A DNA stretch of 64,000 nt from Luteimicrobium xylanilyticum (lineage in GTDB: Bacteria > Actinomycetota > Actinomycetes > Actinomycetales > Cellulomonadaceae): positions 3,410,001 through 3,474,000 of the forward strand of contig NZ_CP045529.1 in NCBI RefSeq assembly GCF_009429125.1, read 5' to 3'. Under the pieces are notes generated by a model. That model saw only the letters and a program-made list of their open reading frames with translations. It did no database searches and was not told where the DNA came from. Made by a program: the position numbers and the translations under genes. Positions 32,694-42,659 of this stretch are shown here, piece by piece (positions within the stretch are counted from its first letter, which is position 1; every line of letters starts with the position of its first letter).

Positions 32694-35054
32694 ATGACCG
32701 ACCCGACCAGTCCGCCTACGCCGCCCGCGCCGCCGGCCCCGGCCCCGCCACAGCAGGCGCCTGCGCAGCCCCCCGCCGCACCCGGCGCGGCACCGCTCGA
32801 CCGCGACCAGGTCACGGGCGCCGCAGCCCGCGCCGGCATCGGCTACGCCGCCGCGCTGTGCGGCGGGATCGTCGCGACCGTCGTCGGGACGCTCACGTCG
32901 TGGGGCGGGTCCGGGTCCGACGGCGGTCTCGGCGGCGGGGCGAGCAACCTCGCGGCTCCGTTCGTGCTCGCGTCCACGGGCCTCTTCGGCACGCTCGACG
33001 TCTCCGGCAGCGGCGACGGGGCCGGCGGGGGCCTGACGCTCGTCGTGACGCCGCTCTGGCTGACGCTCCTCGCCTTCGCGGGTGTGTGGGGCTGGAGCCT
33101 GTGGCGCCCGGTCCGCGTCACGAGCGTCCGGGACGCGTGGACGACGTCGCTCGTGACGGGCGGCGTCCTCGGGGTCGGGGCCGCGATCCTCGCGGCCGTG
33201 TTCCGCGTGAGCGCGTCCGACGAGTCCGGTGGCGCCTCGATCCACGCCAACCCGTTCCTCACGCTCCTCGGCGGGCTCGTGATCGGGACCCTCGGGGCCG
33301 CCGCCGGCGCGGCGACGCGCACGGTTGCCGGACGCCCGCACCTCGACCTGCGCCGACTAGGACTGCCCCTGCACCCGGCCCTGCGGCGCGCGACGGTCGC
33401 GGCCGCGCTCGGCTACGGAGCGGCCGGTGTGCTGGTGGCCCTCGGGGCGCTGGTGTGGCTCGCCGCGGAACAGGGAGTCGGCGCGGCGCTCCTGGTCGGG
33501 TCGCTGCTCGGCGTCAACGTCGCCGCGCTCGGGCTCGGGCTGGGCGGCTTCGGCGGCCTGGAGCTCTCGGGCTCGATGTTCGGGTCGGGCGGTTCCGCGA
33601 CGGGTTCGCTCTTCTCGGACGGCACGCCCGGCCTGCTGTGGCTCCTGTTCCTCGCCGTGCTGGCCGGCACGGCCGCGACCGCCGTCCTGCTCGCACGTCA
33701 CGTGGCACCCGGGCACTGGCGCAGCGCCTGGGCCACCCCGACGGTGCTCGCCGTCGGCTCGCTCGCGACGACGCTGCTCGCGGGCGGACGCGCCACCGTG
33801 CACGTGGACGCGTTGGTCTCGGTGTCGGGCTCGGGGCACGCGATCCTCGCACCGTGGACGTTCGTGGTGGCGGCGCTCTGGGGCGGCCTCGCGGAGGTCC
33901 TCGCCCGCACGATCGTCCCGGCGCTGGCATCCGGTCGACCGAGCGGCGCCGACGCCGACGCTGCCGGCGCAGCGCCGCGCCTGCCCGTGTCGAGGCGGGC
34001 CGCGGTGATCACGCTCGCGTCGGCCGGCGGGCTCGTGCTCGTCGTGGGCGGCGCCGTGGTCGCCCGGAACGTCGTCAACGGCGCGGCCCACGGTCCCGAG
34101 CACGTGGCCCTCGCGTACGTCGAGGCGCTGCGCGACGGCAAGCCGTCGACGGCGTTCGCGGTCGCCGACCCGGACCTCGAGAAGGACCGCCGGGCGCTGC
34201 TCACCGACGCCGTCTACGGGAAGGTCGCGGACCGGCCCTCGTCGGTCCGCGTGCGCCACGTCGACGTCGACGGCGACTCGGCCGCGGTGACCGTGGCGTT
34301 CGACGTCGGGGGCACGAAGACCACCCAGACGCTGTCGCTCCACAAGGAGGGGCACGAGGACGTCGTCTTCGACCACTGGGTCCTGGACGCCCCCGACGTG
34401 CCGAGCGTGTCGCTCGACCTCGGTCAGGTCGTCGCGAGCGGGGACGCGGGCGCTGGCGACGACGCCGCCGCGAACCCCGTCACGATCCTCGTGGACGGGC
34501 ACAAGACGCAGGTCGACCCGGACGACCCCCGGCTCGCGCTCCTGCCGGGCCGGTGGACGGTCACCCTGCCCGACGCCGGCCCCTACCTCGCGGCGTCGAC
34601 CGTCACCTACCTCGTCACGGGGGACGAGGGGCGCGACACGGGCTTCGGCTCCGGTTCGCGCGAGGACCGCACGCTCACCTACACCGTCACGGACGCCGCG
34701 TTGCGCGAGGCGGAGAAGCAGGAGAGCGCGCGGCTCGACGTGTGCTTCGCGTCCACCGAGGCCGAGCCGGACGGCTGCCCGAACGACGCCTTCGTCTGGG
34801 CCGACGACGCCCAGGACGGGCACTGGCTCGTGGCCACGAAGCCGTCCGTGACGGCGTCGGCCTCGGAGTGGGAGCCGGGCCGGATCACGGTCGAGTCGAC
34901 CGGCGGCGAGGCCAGCTACGCCTACACGCTCCCGAAGAGCGAGGAGCACTACCGCACCAAGACCGAGCACAAGACGTGGCAGGCGACCTCCCTCGACGAC
35001 CGCGCCACCTACACGGTCGTCGACGGGAAGGTCGTGCCGGTCGACGAGTACTGA
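32694..35054 (+). CDS. Large polytopic membrane protein with extracytoplasmic C-terminal half
   Basis: 786 aa from ATG 32694 (GGGAGCACC upstream). A 45-residue Pro-rich cytosolic start is followed by about nine to ten membrane helices in the region 48-455, with Gly/Ser-rich outer loops ('[16 protein letters not shown]', '[18 protein letters not shown]'). A helix at about 440-460 leads to an outer part (460-786) that starts with an NTF2/DUF4878-like module ('[24 protein letters not shown]') and a second beta domain like the repeated domains of TcaA-type proteins ('[14 protein letters not shown]', '[17 protein letters not shown]'). The cytosolic start lacks the zinc ribbon often seen in TcaA. 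Function unknown. Confidence 0.7.
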   Translation: MTDPTSPPTPPAPPAPAPPQQAPAQPPAAPGAAPLDRDQVTGAAARAGIGYAAALCGGIVATVVGTLTSWGGSGSDGGLGGGASNLAAPFVLASTGLFGTLDVSGSGDGAGGGLTLVVTPLWLTLLAFAGVWGWSLWRPVRVTSVRDAWTTSLVTGGVLGVGAAILAAVFRVSASDESGGASIHANPFLTLLGGLVIGTLGAAAGAATRTVAGRPHLDLRRLGLPLHPALRRATVAAALGYGAAGVLVALGALVWLAAEQGVGAALLVGSLLGVNVAALGLGLGGFGGLELSGSMFGSGGSATGSLFSDGTPGLLWLLFLAVLAGTAATAVLLARHVAPGHWRSAWATPTVLAVGSLATTLLAGGRATVHVDALVSVSGSGHAILAPWTFVVAALWGGLAEVLARTIVPALASGRPSGADADAAGAAPRLPVSRRAAVITLASAGGLVLVVGGAVVARNVVNGAAHGPEHVALAYVEALRDGKPSTAFAVADPDLEKDRRALLTDAVYGKVADRPSSVRVRHVDVDGDSAAVTVAFDVGGTKTTQTLSLHKEGHEDVVFDHWVLDAPDVPSVSLDLGQVVASGDAGAGDDAAANPVTILVDGHKTQVDPDDPRLALLPGRWTVTLPDAGPYLAASTVTYLVTGDEGRDTGFGSGSREDRTLTYTVTDAALREAEKQESARLDVCFASTEAEPDGCPNDAFVWADDAQDGHWLVATKPSVTASASEWEPGRITVESTGGEASYAYTLPKSEEHYRTKTEHKTWQATSLDDRATYTVVDGKVVPVDEY

Positions 35055-35061
35055 GCACCTG

Positions 35062-35083
35062 AGTCACCCGGCGTTCACGATTC
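35062..35083 (+). promoter_or_regulatory. PHO-box-like direct repeat upstream of ppk1
   Basis: AGTCACCCGGC (35062-35072) and GTTCACGATTC (35073-35083) are adjacent 11-nt units resembling the actinobacterial PhoP repeat GTTCACC. CACCAT (35089-35094) 6 nt before the ATG may be the -10 of a leaderless promoter, which puts the repeat over the -35. In Streptomyces ppk is known to depend on PhoP. Confidence 0.5.
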
Positions 35084-35100
35084 AGTGCCACCATGAGGTC

Positions 35101-37440
35101 ATGACTGAGGGCAACGCCGGCGGCACGCAAGCCACTCTCGACCCCGAGCTGGCCGCGCACATCGCGGAGCACATCTCCGACGACGTGCGCGGCCATGCCC
35201 TCGCCGGCCTGCCCGGGGCCGACGACGGGCAGGGGCCCGCGGTGCTCCCCGACCTGCCGGACGACCGCTTCCTCGACCGCGAGGTGAGCTGGCTGGCGTT
35301 CAACCGCCGCGTCCTGGAGCTCGCCGAGGACGACTCGCTGCCCCTGCTCGAGCGGGTGCGCTTCCTGGCGATCGTCGCGTCGAACCTCGACGAGTTCTTC
35401 ATGGTCCGGGTCGCCGGGCTGAAGCGTCGCATCGCGACGGGTATCGCCATGACGGCGGCGTCGGGCCTGTCCCCGCACCAGGTGCTGGAGGCCATCAGCG
35501 AGCACGCGCACGCGCTCATGGCCCAGCACTCGCGGGTGTTCCGCGAGCAGGTGCAGCCGGCGCTCGACGGCGAGGGCATCACGCTCGTGCACTGGGACGA
35601 GCTGTCCGACCACGAGCAGGACCGGCTGCGCAAGTACTTCCGCAAGCAGATCTTCCCGGTCCTGACGCCGTTGGCAGTCGACCCGGCCCACCCGTTCCCG
35701 TACATCTCGGGGCTCTCGCTGAACCTGGCGGTCGTCGTCGTGAACCCCACGACGGGCAAGGAGCACTTCGCCCGGGTCAAGGTGCCGCCGCTGCTGCCGC
35801 GCTTCATCGCCGTCGACGCACGCGGCCGCCCGTCGGCGCCGAGCACGCAGACCGCGGACCCGGAGAAGGGGCCGACGTCGTTCGTGCCGATCGAGGAGGT
35901 CATCGGCCAGCACCTCGACCACCTCTTCCCCGGCATGGACGTGCTCGAGCACCACACGTTCCGCGTCACCCGGAACGAGGACGTGGAGGTCGAGGAGGAC
36001 GACGCCGAGAACCTCCTCAAGGCCATGGAGAAGGAGCTGCTGCGACGCCGCTTCGGGCCGCCGGTGCGGCTCGAGCTGGCCGAGGGCATCAGCCCCCGCA
36101 TCCGCGAGCTGCTGATCCGGGAGCTCGGGATGGACGCGTCGGAGGTCTACACGCTCCGGGCGCCCCTCGACCTCACGGGTCTCAACGTCATCGCGGACCT
36201 CGAGCGCCCCGAGCTGCACTACCCGAGGTTCGTCCCGACGACGCACCGCCTGCTCGCGGAGGTCGAGTCCGCGATGCCGACGGACATCTTCGCGGCGATC
36301 CGCGAGCAGGACATCCTGCTCCACCACCCGTACGACTCGTTCTCGACGTCGGTGCAGACGTTCGTCCAGCAGGCCGCGGCGGACCCGCACGTGCTCGCGA
36401 TCAAGCAGACGCTCTACCGGACGTCCGGCGACTCCCCCATCGTGGACGCGCTCATCGACGCGGCCGAGGCGGGCAAGCAGGTGCTCGCGCTCGTCGAGAT
36501 CAAGGCGCGGTTCGACGAGCAGGCCAACATCTCGTGGGCGCGCAAGCTCGAGCAGGCGGGCGTGCACGTCGTGTACGGGATCGTCGGCCTGAAGACGCAC
36601 TGCAAGCTGGCGCTCGTCGTCCGGCAGGAGCCCGACGGCTCGCTGCGTCGCTACTGCCACGTCGGCACCGGGAACTACAACCCGAAGACCGCGCGCCTGT
36701 ACACGGACCTCGGGCTGCTCACGTGCGACCCCGACGTCGGGCAGGACCTCACGCGCCTGTTCAACCAGCTCTCCGGCTACGCGCCGCGCTCGACGTTCCA
36801 CCGGCTGCTCGTGGCGCCCCGGGCGGTGCGTCTCGGGCTCGTCGAGCGGATCGAGCGCGAGCGCCGCGCCGCGCTCGAGGGCCGCGAGGCGTGGATCAAG
36901 ATCAAGGTGAACTCGATCGTCGACGAGGCCACGATCGACGCGCTCTACCGCGCGTCCCAGGCGGGCGTGCCGGTGGACCTCGTGGTGCGCGGCATCTGCG
37001 CGCTCCGCGCCGGGGTGCCCGGGCTGTCGGAGACGATCCGGGTCCGCTCGATCCTCGGCCGGTACCTGGAGCACTCGCGCATCTACGCGTTCGCGAACTC
37101 GTCGGGCCAGCCGGCGGACGAGCCCGCGGTCACCGGGACGTCCGACGGCGCAGCGCCCGGACCGGAGATCTTCATCGGGTCCGCGGACCTCATGCACCGC
37201 AACCTCGATCGCCGCGTGGAGGCGCTCGTCCGCCTCACCGACCCGAGCCAGCTCGACGAGCTGCTCGAGCTCTTCGAGCTCTCGATGGCGGACACGACCA
37301 GCAGCTGGCACCTGCAGCCCGACGGCACGTGGGTGCGGCACGACCGGGGCGAGGCGGGTGAGCCGCTCGCCGACCTGCAGGACGTGCTCATCGCACGCCA
37401 GCGCGCCCAGCTGTCGTCGGCGCGGGCGGTCGGTTCGTGA
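35101..37440 (+). CDS. ppk1: Polyphosphate kinase 1
   Basis: 779 aa; ATG 35101. A 45-residue acidic start is followed by the N-domain ('[22 protein letters not shown]'), the head domain and two phospholipase-D-like catalytic domains. '[14 protein letters not shown]' holds the His (residue 500) equivalent to the autophosphorylated His of E. coli PPK, '[21 protein letters not shown]' follows, and the end has '[18 protein letters not shown]'. It makes polyphosphate from ATP. It overlaps the mutT1 gene by 4 bp, the same ppk-mutT1 order as in Mycobacterium tuberculosis (Rv2984-Rv2985). Probably regulated by phosphate limitation (see PHO-like box). Confidence 0.96.
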   Translation: MTEGNAGGTQATLDPELAAHIAEHISDDVRGHALAGLPGADDGQGPAVLPDLPDDRFLDREVSWLAFNRRVLELAEDDSLPLLERVRFLAIVASNLDEFFMVRVAGLKRRIATGIAMTAASGLSPHQVLEAISEHAHALMAQHSRVFREQVQPALDGEGITLVHWDELSDHEQDRLRKYFRKQIFPVLTPLAVDPAHPFPYISGLSLNLAVVVVNPTTGKEHFARVKVPPLLPRFIAVDARGRPSAPSTQTADPEKGPTSFVPIEEVIGQHLDHLFPGMDVLEHHTFRVTRNEDVEVEEDDAENLLKAMEKELLRRRFGPPVRLELAEGISPRIRELLIRELGMDASEVYTLRAPLDLTGLNVIADLERPELHYPRFVPTTHRLLAEVESAMPTDIFAAIREQDILLHHPYDSFSTSVQTFVQQAAADPHVLAIKQTLYRTSGDSPIVDALIDAAEAGKQVLALVEIKARFDEQANISWARKLEQAGVHVVYGIVGLKTHCKLALVVRQEPDGSLRRYCHVGTGNYNPKTARLYTDLGLLTCDPDVGQDLTRLFNQLSGYAPRSTFHRLLVAPRAVRLGLVERIERERRAALEGREAWIKIKVNSIVDEATIDALYRASQAGVPVDLVVRGICALRAGVPGLSETIRVRSILGRYLEHSRIYAFANSSGQPADEPAVTGTSDGAAPGPEIFIGSADLMHRNLDRRVEALVRLTDPSQLDELLELFELSMADTTSSWHLQPDGTWVRHDRGEAGEPLADLQDVLIARQRAQLSSARAVGS

Positions 37441-38546
37441 CGCACGGGTCGGAGCAGGCGGTCGGAGCCGCGGGCACCGTGCTCGCGACGCCCTACGACT
37501 CGCCCAAGCCGAGCAAGGCCACGTCCCGGCGGCCGGCGGTCCTCAACCCGGTCGAGATGACGCAGCACCGCACGCTCCCCCGGGCGAGGTCGAGGCTGAT
37601 CGAGGCCGCGGGAGCGCTCGTGTGGCGCGAGCGCCACCACCAGCTGCAGGTGCTCCTGGTGCACCGGCCCCGGTACGACGACTGGTCGTGGCCCAAGGGC
37701 AAGGTCGACCCGGGCGAGTCGCGCGCGACCACGGCGGTGCGCGAGGTCCAGGAGGAGACAGGCCTCGCCGTCGTGCTCGGGCAGCCCCTGCCCGGCCTGC
37801 AGTACCTCGTGCCCGACGGACGCGTGAAGCGGGTGCACTACTGGGCCGCGCAGACGGCCTCCGACGCCGACGGCCCCGCGCTGCGTGCCCGCCACCCGGT
37901 CGCGCCGGTCGACAAGCACGAGATCGACCACAAGGAGTGGCTGGGCGTCGAGGAGGCCGCGCGGCGCCTGACCCGCACCGCGGACCGTCAGCCGCTCGTC
38001 GCGCTGCTCGACGCGCACGCGCACGGCCGGCTCTCGACGCATGCCGTCGTGGTCGCCCGCCACGGCAGCGCCGTCCAGCGGGCCCAGTGGGCGGGCAAGG
38101 AGCACGCCCGACCGATCACGCCGACCGGATGGGCGCAGGCCGCGGCGCTCGTGCCCGTCCTGGCGGCCTACGGCGTGCGCGACGTCGTCACGAGCCGGTG
38201 GACGCGCTGCGCCCAGACGGTCGCGCCGTACGCAGACGCGTCGGGGCTCGAGACGCGGCGGCACGGCCGGCTCACCGAGGCCCAGCACGAGAGGTCGCCT
38301 GCGCGCGTGGCGGCGACCGTCCGGGAGCTCCTCGAGGCCGAGGAGACGTCCGTGCTCTGCACCCACCGGCCCGTGCTGCCCACCGTCCTCGACGTCCTGT
38401 CCGAGCACACGGGCCGCAACGTCGCGGACGCGCTGCCCCGCAAGGACCCGTACCTGGAGCCCGGCGAGGCGCTCGTGGCGCACGTCGGGCTGACGTCGAA
38501 GGGTCCGCGCGTCGTCGCGGCCGAGACGATCACGCCGGCGCTCTGA
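37437..38546 (+). CDS. mutT1: MutT1-type Nudix hydrolase fused to histidine phosphatase
   Basis: 369 aa; the GTG start overlaps the ppk1 stop. The Nudix domain (about 55-190) has the box '[20 protein letters not shown]' with 'TGL' next. The C-terminal phosphoglycerate-mutase-like domain (about 200-365) has '[10 protein letters not shown]' with catalytic His at about residue 208, '[10 protein letters not shown]' and a second His in '[11 protein letters not shown]'. In mycobacteria the homolog hydrolyses 8-oxo-(d)GTP and diadenosine polyphosphates, and the phosphatase half releases phosphate from the product. The first 45 residues are disordered. Pairing with ppk1 ties nucleotide cleaning to phosphate metabolism. 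Confidence 0.93.
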   Translation: MTHGSEQAVGAAGTVLATPYDSPKPSKATSRRPAVLNPVEMTQHRTLPRARSRLIEAAGALVWRERHHQLQVLLVHRPRYDDWSWPKGKVDPGESRATTAVREVQEETGLAVVLGQPLPGLQYLVPDGRVKRVHYWAAQTASDADGPALRARHPVAPVDKHEIDHKEWLGVEEAARRLTRTADRQPLVALLDAHAHGRLSTHAVVVARHGSAVQRAQWAGKEHARPITPTGWAQAAALVPVLAAYGVRDVVTSRWTRCAQTVAPYADASGLETRRHGRLTEAQHERSPARVAATVRELLEAEETSVLCTHRPVLPTVLDVLSEHTGRNVADALPRKDPYLEPGEALVAHVGLTSKGPRVVAAETITPAL

Positions 38547-38549
38547 CGC

Positions 38550-39107
38550 GTGCCGACGCTCCTCCTGCTGAACGGCGCGCCCGGAACCGGGAAGTCGGTG
38601 CTCGCCCGCCGGTGGGCCGACTCGCGCCCCCTCTCGCTGGTGCTCGACCTCGACCGGCTGCGCTCGACGCTCGGCGCCTGGCGGGACGACGTCCTCGCGG
38701 CGGGGCGCCGGGCTCGCCTGGTCGCGCTCGGCGCCGCGGAGGCGCAGCTGCGGGCCGGTGGCGACGTCGTCGTGCCACAGCTCCTCGCACGGCCGGATCT
38801 CGTCGAGGCGCTGGACGCCTCGTGCGGCTCCACCGGCGCGCGGTTCGTCGAGGTCGTGCTCACGGCCGACCCTGAGGATCTCGTGGCCCGGCTGGCCGCC
38901 CGCGTCGCGGCCTCCGGTTCCGACGACGGCGCAGACCCGTGGTCGGCGCTCGAGGGGCCGCCGACCGTCGAACGCGTACGAGCGCTGGCAGCCGGGGTCG
39001 ACGCCCTCGTCGCGACGCGGCCCGGGACGCACCGGCTGGTGACCGTGCCGGGCGACGTCGACGCGACGTTCGCGCGACTGGCGGCGGCCGTCGGGCCCAC
39101 CGGCTGA
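38550..39107 (+). CDS. P-loop kinase-like AAA protein
   Basis: 185 aa from GTG 38550, 3 bp after mutT1. Walker A 'LLNGAPGTGKSVLARRWAD' is at residues 6-24; 'LVLDLDRLRSTLGAW' resembles the substrate/LID segment of small nucleoside or antibiotic kinases; 'GDVVVPQLL' takes the Walker B position. It belongs to the AAA_33/zeta-like small-molecule kinase group. No helicase or transporter motifs. The cotranscription with ppk1 and mutT1 suggests a phosphate-related role, but the substrate is not recognisable. Confidence 0.8.
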   Translation: MPTLLLLNGAPGTGKSVLARRWADSRPLSLVLDLDRLRSTLGAWRDDVLAAGRRARLVALGAAEAQLRAGGDVVVPQLLARPDLVEALDASCGSTGARFVEVVLTADPEDLVARLAARVAASGSDDGADPWSALEGPPTVERVRALAAGVDALVATRPGTHRLVTVPGDVDATFARLAAAVGPTG

Positions 39108-39147
39108 CGCTCGCTGCCGTCGCGTCGACGCGGTCAGGTCCGGCGTC

Positions 39148-39780
39148 TCACCGAGCGGCGAGCGCGCGCCCCGCGGCGACGGCGGCCGCGTCCGCCTCCT
39201 TCTTCAGGAGCGTGGCGACCTCGGTGAACTCGTCGAGCGCGGGGTTGACGCCGACGAGCGTGAACTCGCGCTCGATCACCGTCAGGTCCGCCTTCCAGAC
39301 GTCCGCGAGGATGCGGCGCAGATAGCCGATGCTGTGGTCCCAGCCCTCCTTGGGCGTGCCGGGCGCGTAGGAGCCGCCGCGGGTCGTGAGGAGCACGGTG
39401 GGGGTCCCCTCGAGCAGGGGCGTGCCCGCGCCGCCGCCCGCGATCGCGAGGTCGATCCACGTCTTGACGTGCTGCGAGACGCCCCAGTTGTAGAGCGGCA
39501 GAGCGAGGACGGCGGCCTCGGCAGAGCGCAGCTCCTCGGCCACGGCGCCGGCGAGGGCGAGGGCGTCGCGCTGCTCGGGCGTGCGGTCAGCCTCGGGCGT
39601 GAAGCCCGCCCCGACCGCGGTGGCCCACGCGTCGGCGGGCAGCGGCTGGGCGCCGAGGTGGCGCCGGACGACGGTGACGTCGGGCCGGGCGCCGACGAGC
39701 TCGGTGGTCACGAGGTCGGCGAGCGCGCTGCTGGCCGACGCCGGGCCCTGGATGCTGGCATCCACGCGGAGGACGTTCAT
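39148..39780 (-). CDS. azoR: FMN-dependent NADH-azoreductase / quinone reductase
   Basis: 210 aa from ATG 39780. Flavodoxin-like fold of the AzoR family: 'VLRVDASIQGPASASSALAD' (FMN phosphate loop, about 4-23), 'LALPLYNWGVSQHVKTWIDLA' (flavin ring contact), 'LLTTRGGSYAPGTPKEGWDH'. It reduces quinones and azo dyes by two-electron transfer. Divergent from a MarR gene with two identical 12-bp operators in between, the usual arrangement for quinone-sensing control (as MhqR/YodB with azoreductases in Bacillus). Confidence 0.92.
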   Translation of the reverse strand: MNVLRVDASIQGPASASSALADLVTTELVGARPDVTVVRRHLGAQPLPADAWATAVGAGFTPEADRTPEQRDALALAGAVAEELRSAEAAVLALPLYNWGVSQHVKTWIDLAIAGGGAGTPLLEGTPTVLLTTRGGSYAPGTPKEGWDHSIGYLRRILADVWKADLTVIEREFTLVGVNPALDEFTEVATLLKKEADAAAVAAGRALAAR

Positions 39781-39820
39781 GAGGAGCTCCTGGTCCCCGG
39801 GCCACGGCGGCCCGATCGAA

Positions 39821-39867
39821 TTGAATGTTCAAGTTGCACAGTACGCACATCGCAGTTGAATGTTCAA
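39821..39867. promoter_or_regulatory. Two identical MarR operators in the azoR-marR promoter gap
   Basis: TTGAATGTTCAA occurs at 39821-39832 and again at 39856-39867, centres 35 bp apart, each followed by AGT. Arms TTGAA/TTCAA are symmetrical. For azoR (minus) TTGAAC (39867-39862) and TACTGT (39843-39838), 18 nt apart, make the promoter, with one operator on the -35 and the other just past the -10. For marR (plus) TAGGAT (39874-39879) lies 7 nt before the ATG, indicating a leaderless mRNA. Confidence 0.8.
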
Positions 39868-39886
39868 GTCAGTTAGGATCGAGGGC

Positions 39887-40414
39887 ATGAGCACCGAGGC
39901 GACCCCGACAGCCCCCGCGCTGTCGGACGCCCAGGTCGAGGCCTGGACGGCGCTGGTCGCGCTCCTCGCGACGCTCCCGACAGCCCTCGACAACCAGCTC
40001 AAGCGCGACGCCGGGATGAACCTGTACGAGTACCACGTGCTCGCCGCGCTCGCCGCCGCCCCCGGACGGGTCCTGCCCATGACCGACCTCGCGCTCAGCA
40101 GCCAGGGCTCGGCGTCGCGGCTCTCCCACGCCGTCACGCGCCTCGAGCGCGCGGGCTGGGTCGAGCGCGTCAGCTGCACCGAGGCGGGCCGACGGACGAA
40201 CGCCGTCCTGACCCCCGCCGGCGCGGAGCACCTGCGCACGGTCGCGGACGGCCACCTGCGCGAGGTCCGCAGGCTCGTCGTCGACACGCTGACGCCCGAA
40301 CAGCTCGCCCAGCTCGGGGACGCCGCCCGGGCGATCGTCGGCGCGACGGACCCCGACGTCGCCGCCTCGCTCGGCCCGACGCCCTGCGCGGGCCCGACCG
40401 ACCCGCTCTGCTGA
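39887..40414 (+). CDS. MarR family regulator of azoR
   Basis: 175 aa from ATG 39887 (leaderless; the ATG at 39860 lies inside the operator). Winged helix: 'YEYHVLAALAAAPGRVLPMTDLALSSQGSASRLSHAVTRLERAGWVERVSC' (about 44-95), beta wing 'EAGRRTNAVLTPAG'. One Cys ('VSCTEAG') sits just before the wing and could be a redox or quinone switch, as known for MarR/OhrR relatives; this is inference. It probably represses azoR and itself through the two identical sites. Confidence 0.9.
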   Translation: MSTEATPTAPALSDAQVEAWTALVALLATLPTALDNQLKRDAGMNLYEYHVLAALAAAPGRVLPMTDLALSSQGSASRLSHAVTRLERAGWVERVSCTEAGRRTNAVLTPAGAEHLRTVADGHLREVRRLVVDTLTPEQLAQLGDAARAIVGATDPDVAASLGPTPCAGPTDPLC

Positions 40415-40416
40415 CC

Positions 40417-40920
40417 GTGCTCGAACCGGCAGCGGCGCACCCGACGCGCCCGGTCACCGTCCGCGCGGCCACGCCCGACGACGTCGGGGCCGTGAGCGTC
40501 GTCAAGGCCGACGCCGGCCTGGCGGACTCGCCCGGGGCCGCCCGTGCGCTGCACGAGGCGATCGCGGACCCCGACCGGCTGGTCGTCGTCGCGGTCCTGG
40601 GCGACGTCGTCGTCGGCTGGGCCAAGACGCACCACTACCCCGACGCGGACGGCCCCGCGCCCGCGGGCCACTACCTCGCCGGGCTCGCCGTCACGCCCGC
40701 GGCCCGGAGGCTCGGCGCGGGGACCCTGCTCACGCAGGCGCGCCTCGACTGGATCCGTGCGCGCGCGGACACGGCGCTCTACTTCACGAACGCACGGAAC
40801 GCCGCCTCGCTGGCGCTCCACGCCCGGTGGGGCTTCGTGGAGGTCGTCCGCGGGGCGGCGTTCCGTGGGGTGCCGTTCGCCGGCGGCACGGGCATCCTGC
40901 TGAGCGCCCGGCTCGGCTGA
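40417..40920 (+). CDS. GNAT family N-acetyltransferase
   Basis: 167 aa from GTG 40417, 2 bp after the marR stop. GNAT core: 'VTVRAATPDDVGAVSVV' (strand 1), 'VVVAVLGDVVVGWAKTHHY', the acetyl-CoA loop 'LAGLAVTPAARRLGAGTLLTQARLDW' (motif A R/Q-x-x-G-x-G/A seen as RRLGAG), and 'LYFTNARNAASLALHARWGF' (motif B). Transfers acetyl from acetyl-CoA to an amine of unknown identity. Possibly cotranscribed with marR, and so also under its control. Confidence 0.88.
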   Translation: MLEPAAAHPTRPVTVRAATPDDVGAVSVVKADAGLADSPGAARALHEAIADPDRLVVVAVLGDVVVGWAKTHHYPDADGPAPAGHYLAGLAVTPAARRLGAGTLLTQARLDWIRARADTALYFTNARNAASLALHARWGFVEVVRGAAFRGVPFAGGTGILLSARLG

Positions 40921-40924
40921 CCCG

Positions 40925-41929
40925 CTACGTCAGGAACGGGTGCAGGACGAGGCAGAACAGCGCGGCCACGGCGGCCGCGGCGGGCAGGGTCAGGACCCAG
41001 GCGAGCGCGATGTTCTTCGCGACGCCCCACCGCACGGCGCTCAGCCGCTTCGTCGCTCCGACACCCATGATCGCGGACGTGACCGTGTGGGTGGTCGAGA
41101 CGGGGGCGTGCAGCGCGAACGCGTTCACGTACAGGACGGTCGCGGACACCGACTCGGCGACGAACCCGCGCGCGGGGTCGACCTCGATGATCTTGCGACC
41201 GAGGGTCCGCATGATGCGCCAGCCGCCCGAGTAGGTGCCCAGCGAGATCGCGCTGGCCGCGCAGATCTTGACCCACAGCGGGATCCCGGCGTCCGGGTCC
41301 GCCCACCCGACGGTGAGGAGCGCGAGGTAGATGACGCCCATGGTCTTCTGGGCGTCCTGCAGGCCGTGGCCGAGCGCCATCGCGGACGCCGAGACGGTCT
41401 GCGCGAGCCGGAACCGGCGGAAGGTCTTGGCGGGCGCCGCGTTCCGCAGGAGCCACAGGACGCCGATCATGACGGCGAACGCGAGCACGAAGCCGACCAG
41501 CGGCGAGAACACCATCGGCAGGACGACCTTGTCCCACACGTTCATCCAGTAGATGCCGAGGCCGCCCACGATGCCCGCGCCGACGAGCCCGCCGATGAGG
41601 GCGTGCGTCGACGACGACGGGAGGCCGAACCACCAGGTGATGAGGTTCCAGCAGGTCGCGCCGATGAGCGAGCACACGATGACCGTGAGCGCTTCTCTGT
41701 TCGACGCGTCCCCGAGGTCGACGATCGACTTCGCGATGGTCTCCGCCACGGCGGTGCCGAGGAGCGCACCGACGAAGTTCATGACGGCGGCCATGGTCAG
41801 GGCGATCCGCGGGGTGAGCGCCCGGGTCGAGACCGAGGTCGCGATCGCGTTCGCCGCGTCGTGGAAGCCGTTGGTGTAGTCGAACCCGAGGGCGAGCGCG
41901 ACGATGACGACGACGAGTGCCGCTTCCAC
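40925..41929 (-). CDS. pit: PiT family inorganic phosphate transporter
   Basis: 334 aa, about ten membrane helices. The two PiT signature repeats are visible: 'GFDYTNGFHDAANAIATSVSTRAL' (about 15-38) and 'GHGLQDAQKTMGVIYLALL' (about 185-203), plus 'FGLPSSSTHALIGGLVGAGI' and 'APVSTTHTVTSAIMGVGATKR'. It imports metal-phosphate driven by the proton gradient, low affinity. Start GTG 41929, 6 bp after the DUF47 gene. Together with the DUF47 (PhoU-like) protein it forms the common Pit-accessory pair. Confidence 0.95.
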   Translation of the reverse strand: MEAALVVVIVALALGFDYTNGFHDAANAIATSVSTRALTPRIALTMAAVMNFVGALLGTAVAETIAKSIVDLGDASNREALTVIVCSLIGATCWNLITWWFGLPSSSTHALIGGLVGAGIVGGLGIYWMNVWDKVVLPMVFSPLVGFVLAFAVMIGVLWLLRNAAPAKTFRRFRLAQTVSASAMALGHGLQDAQKTMGVIYLALLTVGWADPDAGIPLWVKICAASAISLGTYSGGWRIMRTLGRKIIEVDPARGFVAESVSATVLYVNAFALHAPVSTTHTVTSAIMGVGATKRLSAVRWGVAKNIALAWVLTLPAAAAVAALFCLVLHPFLT

Positions 41930-41935
41930 CGGGGC

Positions 41936-42559
41936 TCAGGACTCCTTGAGCGCGATGGTCTCGACGGTGTTGGCCACCTTCTCGAAACCGTCGGCCGCAG
42001 CCTCGAGGATCTCCACGACCTCCTTGAGCTTCATGAGCTCGATGGGGTCGGACACGTTGTCGAACAGCTCGGCGAGGAGCTTGCGGTGCGCCTTGTCGGC
42101 CTGGTTCTCGAGGCGGTTGACCTCGACCCAGTACTCGGCGAGGTCCGTGAGGTTGGAGCGCAGCCGCGGCATGGCCTCGGCCGTGAGCTCCGCGGCGCGC
42201 TGGAGGACCTGGACCTGGTCGGACACGCGGGCGGGCAGCTCGCCGATCCGGTACAGGACGATGAGGTCCGCGGCCTCCTCCATGTAGTCCATGCAGTCGT
42301 CGAGCGCGGACGTCAGCTCGTAGATGTCGTCCCGGTCGAACGGGGTGACGAACGTCTGGTTGAGGCGGCGCATGATCGAGTGCGTCGACTCGTCGGCGTC
42401 GTGCTCGGCCTCGCTGAGCTGCTTGGCGAGCTCCTTGCGCTCGGGCCGGTCGGCCCCGAGCATCTCGGCGAGCAGGTTGGACCCTGTCACGAGGTGCTGG
42501 GCGAGCTCCGTCAGGAGGTCGAAGAACGTGGTGTCGCGCGGCGTCAGGCGCAGGGGCAC
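41936..42559 (-). CDS. DUF47 PhoU-like regulator of Pit transport
   Basis: 207 aa from GTG 42559. All-helical PhoU-like protein: 'FFDLLTELAQHLVTGSNLLAEML', 'LSEAEHDADESTHSIMRRLNQTFVTPFDRDDIYELTSALDDCMDYMEEAAD' and 'ENQADKAHRKLLAELFDNV'. The E/DxxxD motifs are metal-binding in PhoU relatives. DUF47 proteins are encoded with Pit and needed for its function. First gene of the pit operon; about 100-200 nt of structured leader lies upstream (see 42660-42766). Confidence 0.93.
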   Translation of the reverse strand: MPLRLTPRDTTFFDLLTELAQHLVTGSNLLAEMLGADRPERKELAKQLSEAEHDADESTHSIMRRLNQTFVTPFDRDDIYELTSALDDCMDYMEEAADLIVLYRIGELPARVSDQVQVLQRAAELTAEAMPRLRSNLTDLAEYWVEVNRLENQADKAHRKLLAELFDNVSDPIELMKLKEVVEILEAAADGFEKVANTVETIALKES

Positions 42560-42659
42560 GGTGGGCTCCGGAGGGGGGTGCGAGGGGCAGCGCGCGGGTC
42601 GCGGCCCCGCAGGACGGATCCAATGTAACGGAGCGCTCGACGCGTCTGATAACCGGGGC

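Noticed and set aside
39860-39886. MarR start at ATG 39860
   Set aside because: The ATG lies inside the operator palindrome and upstream of the TAGGAT -10; ATG 39887 fits a leaderless start.
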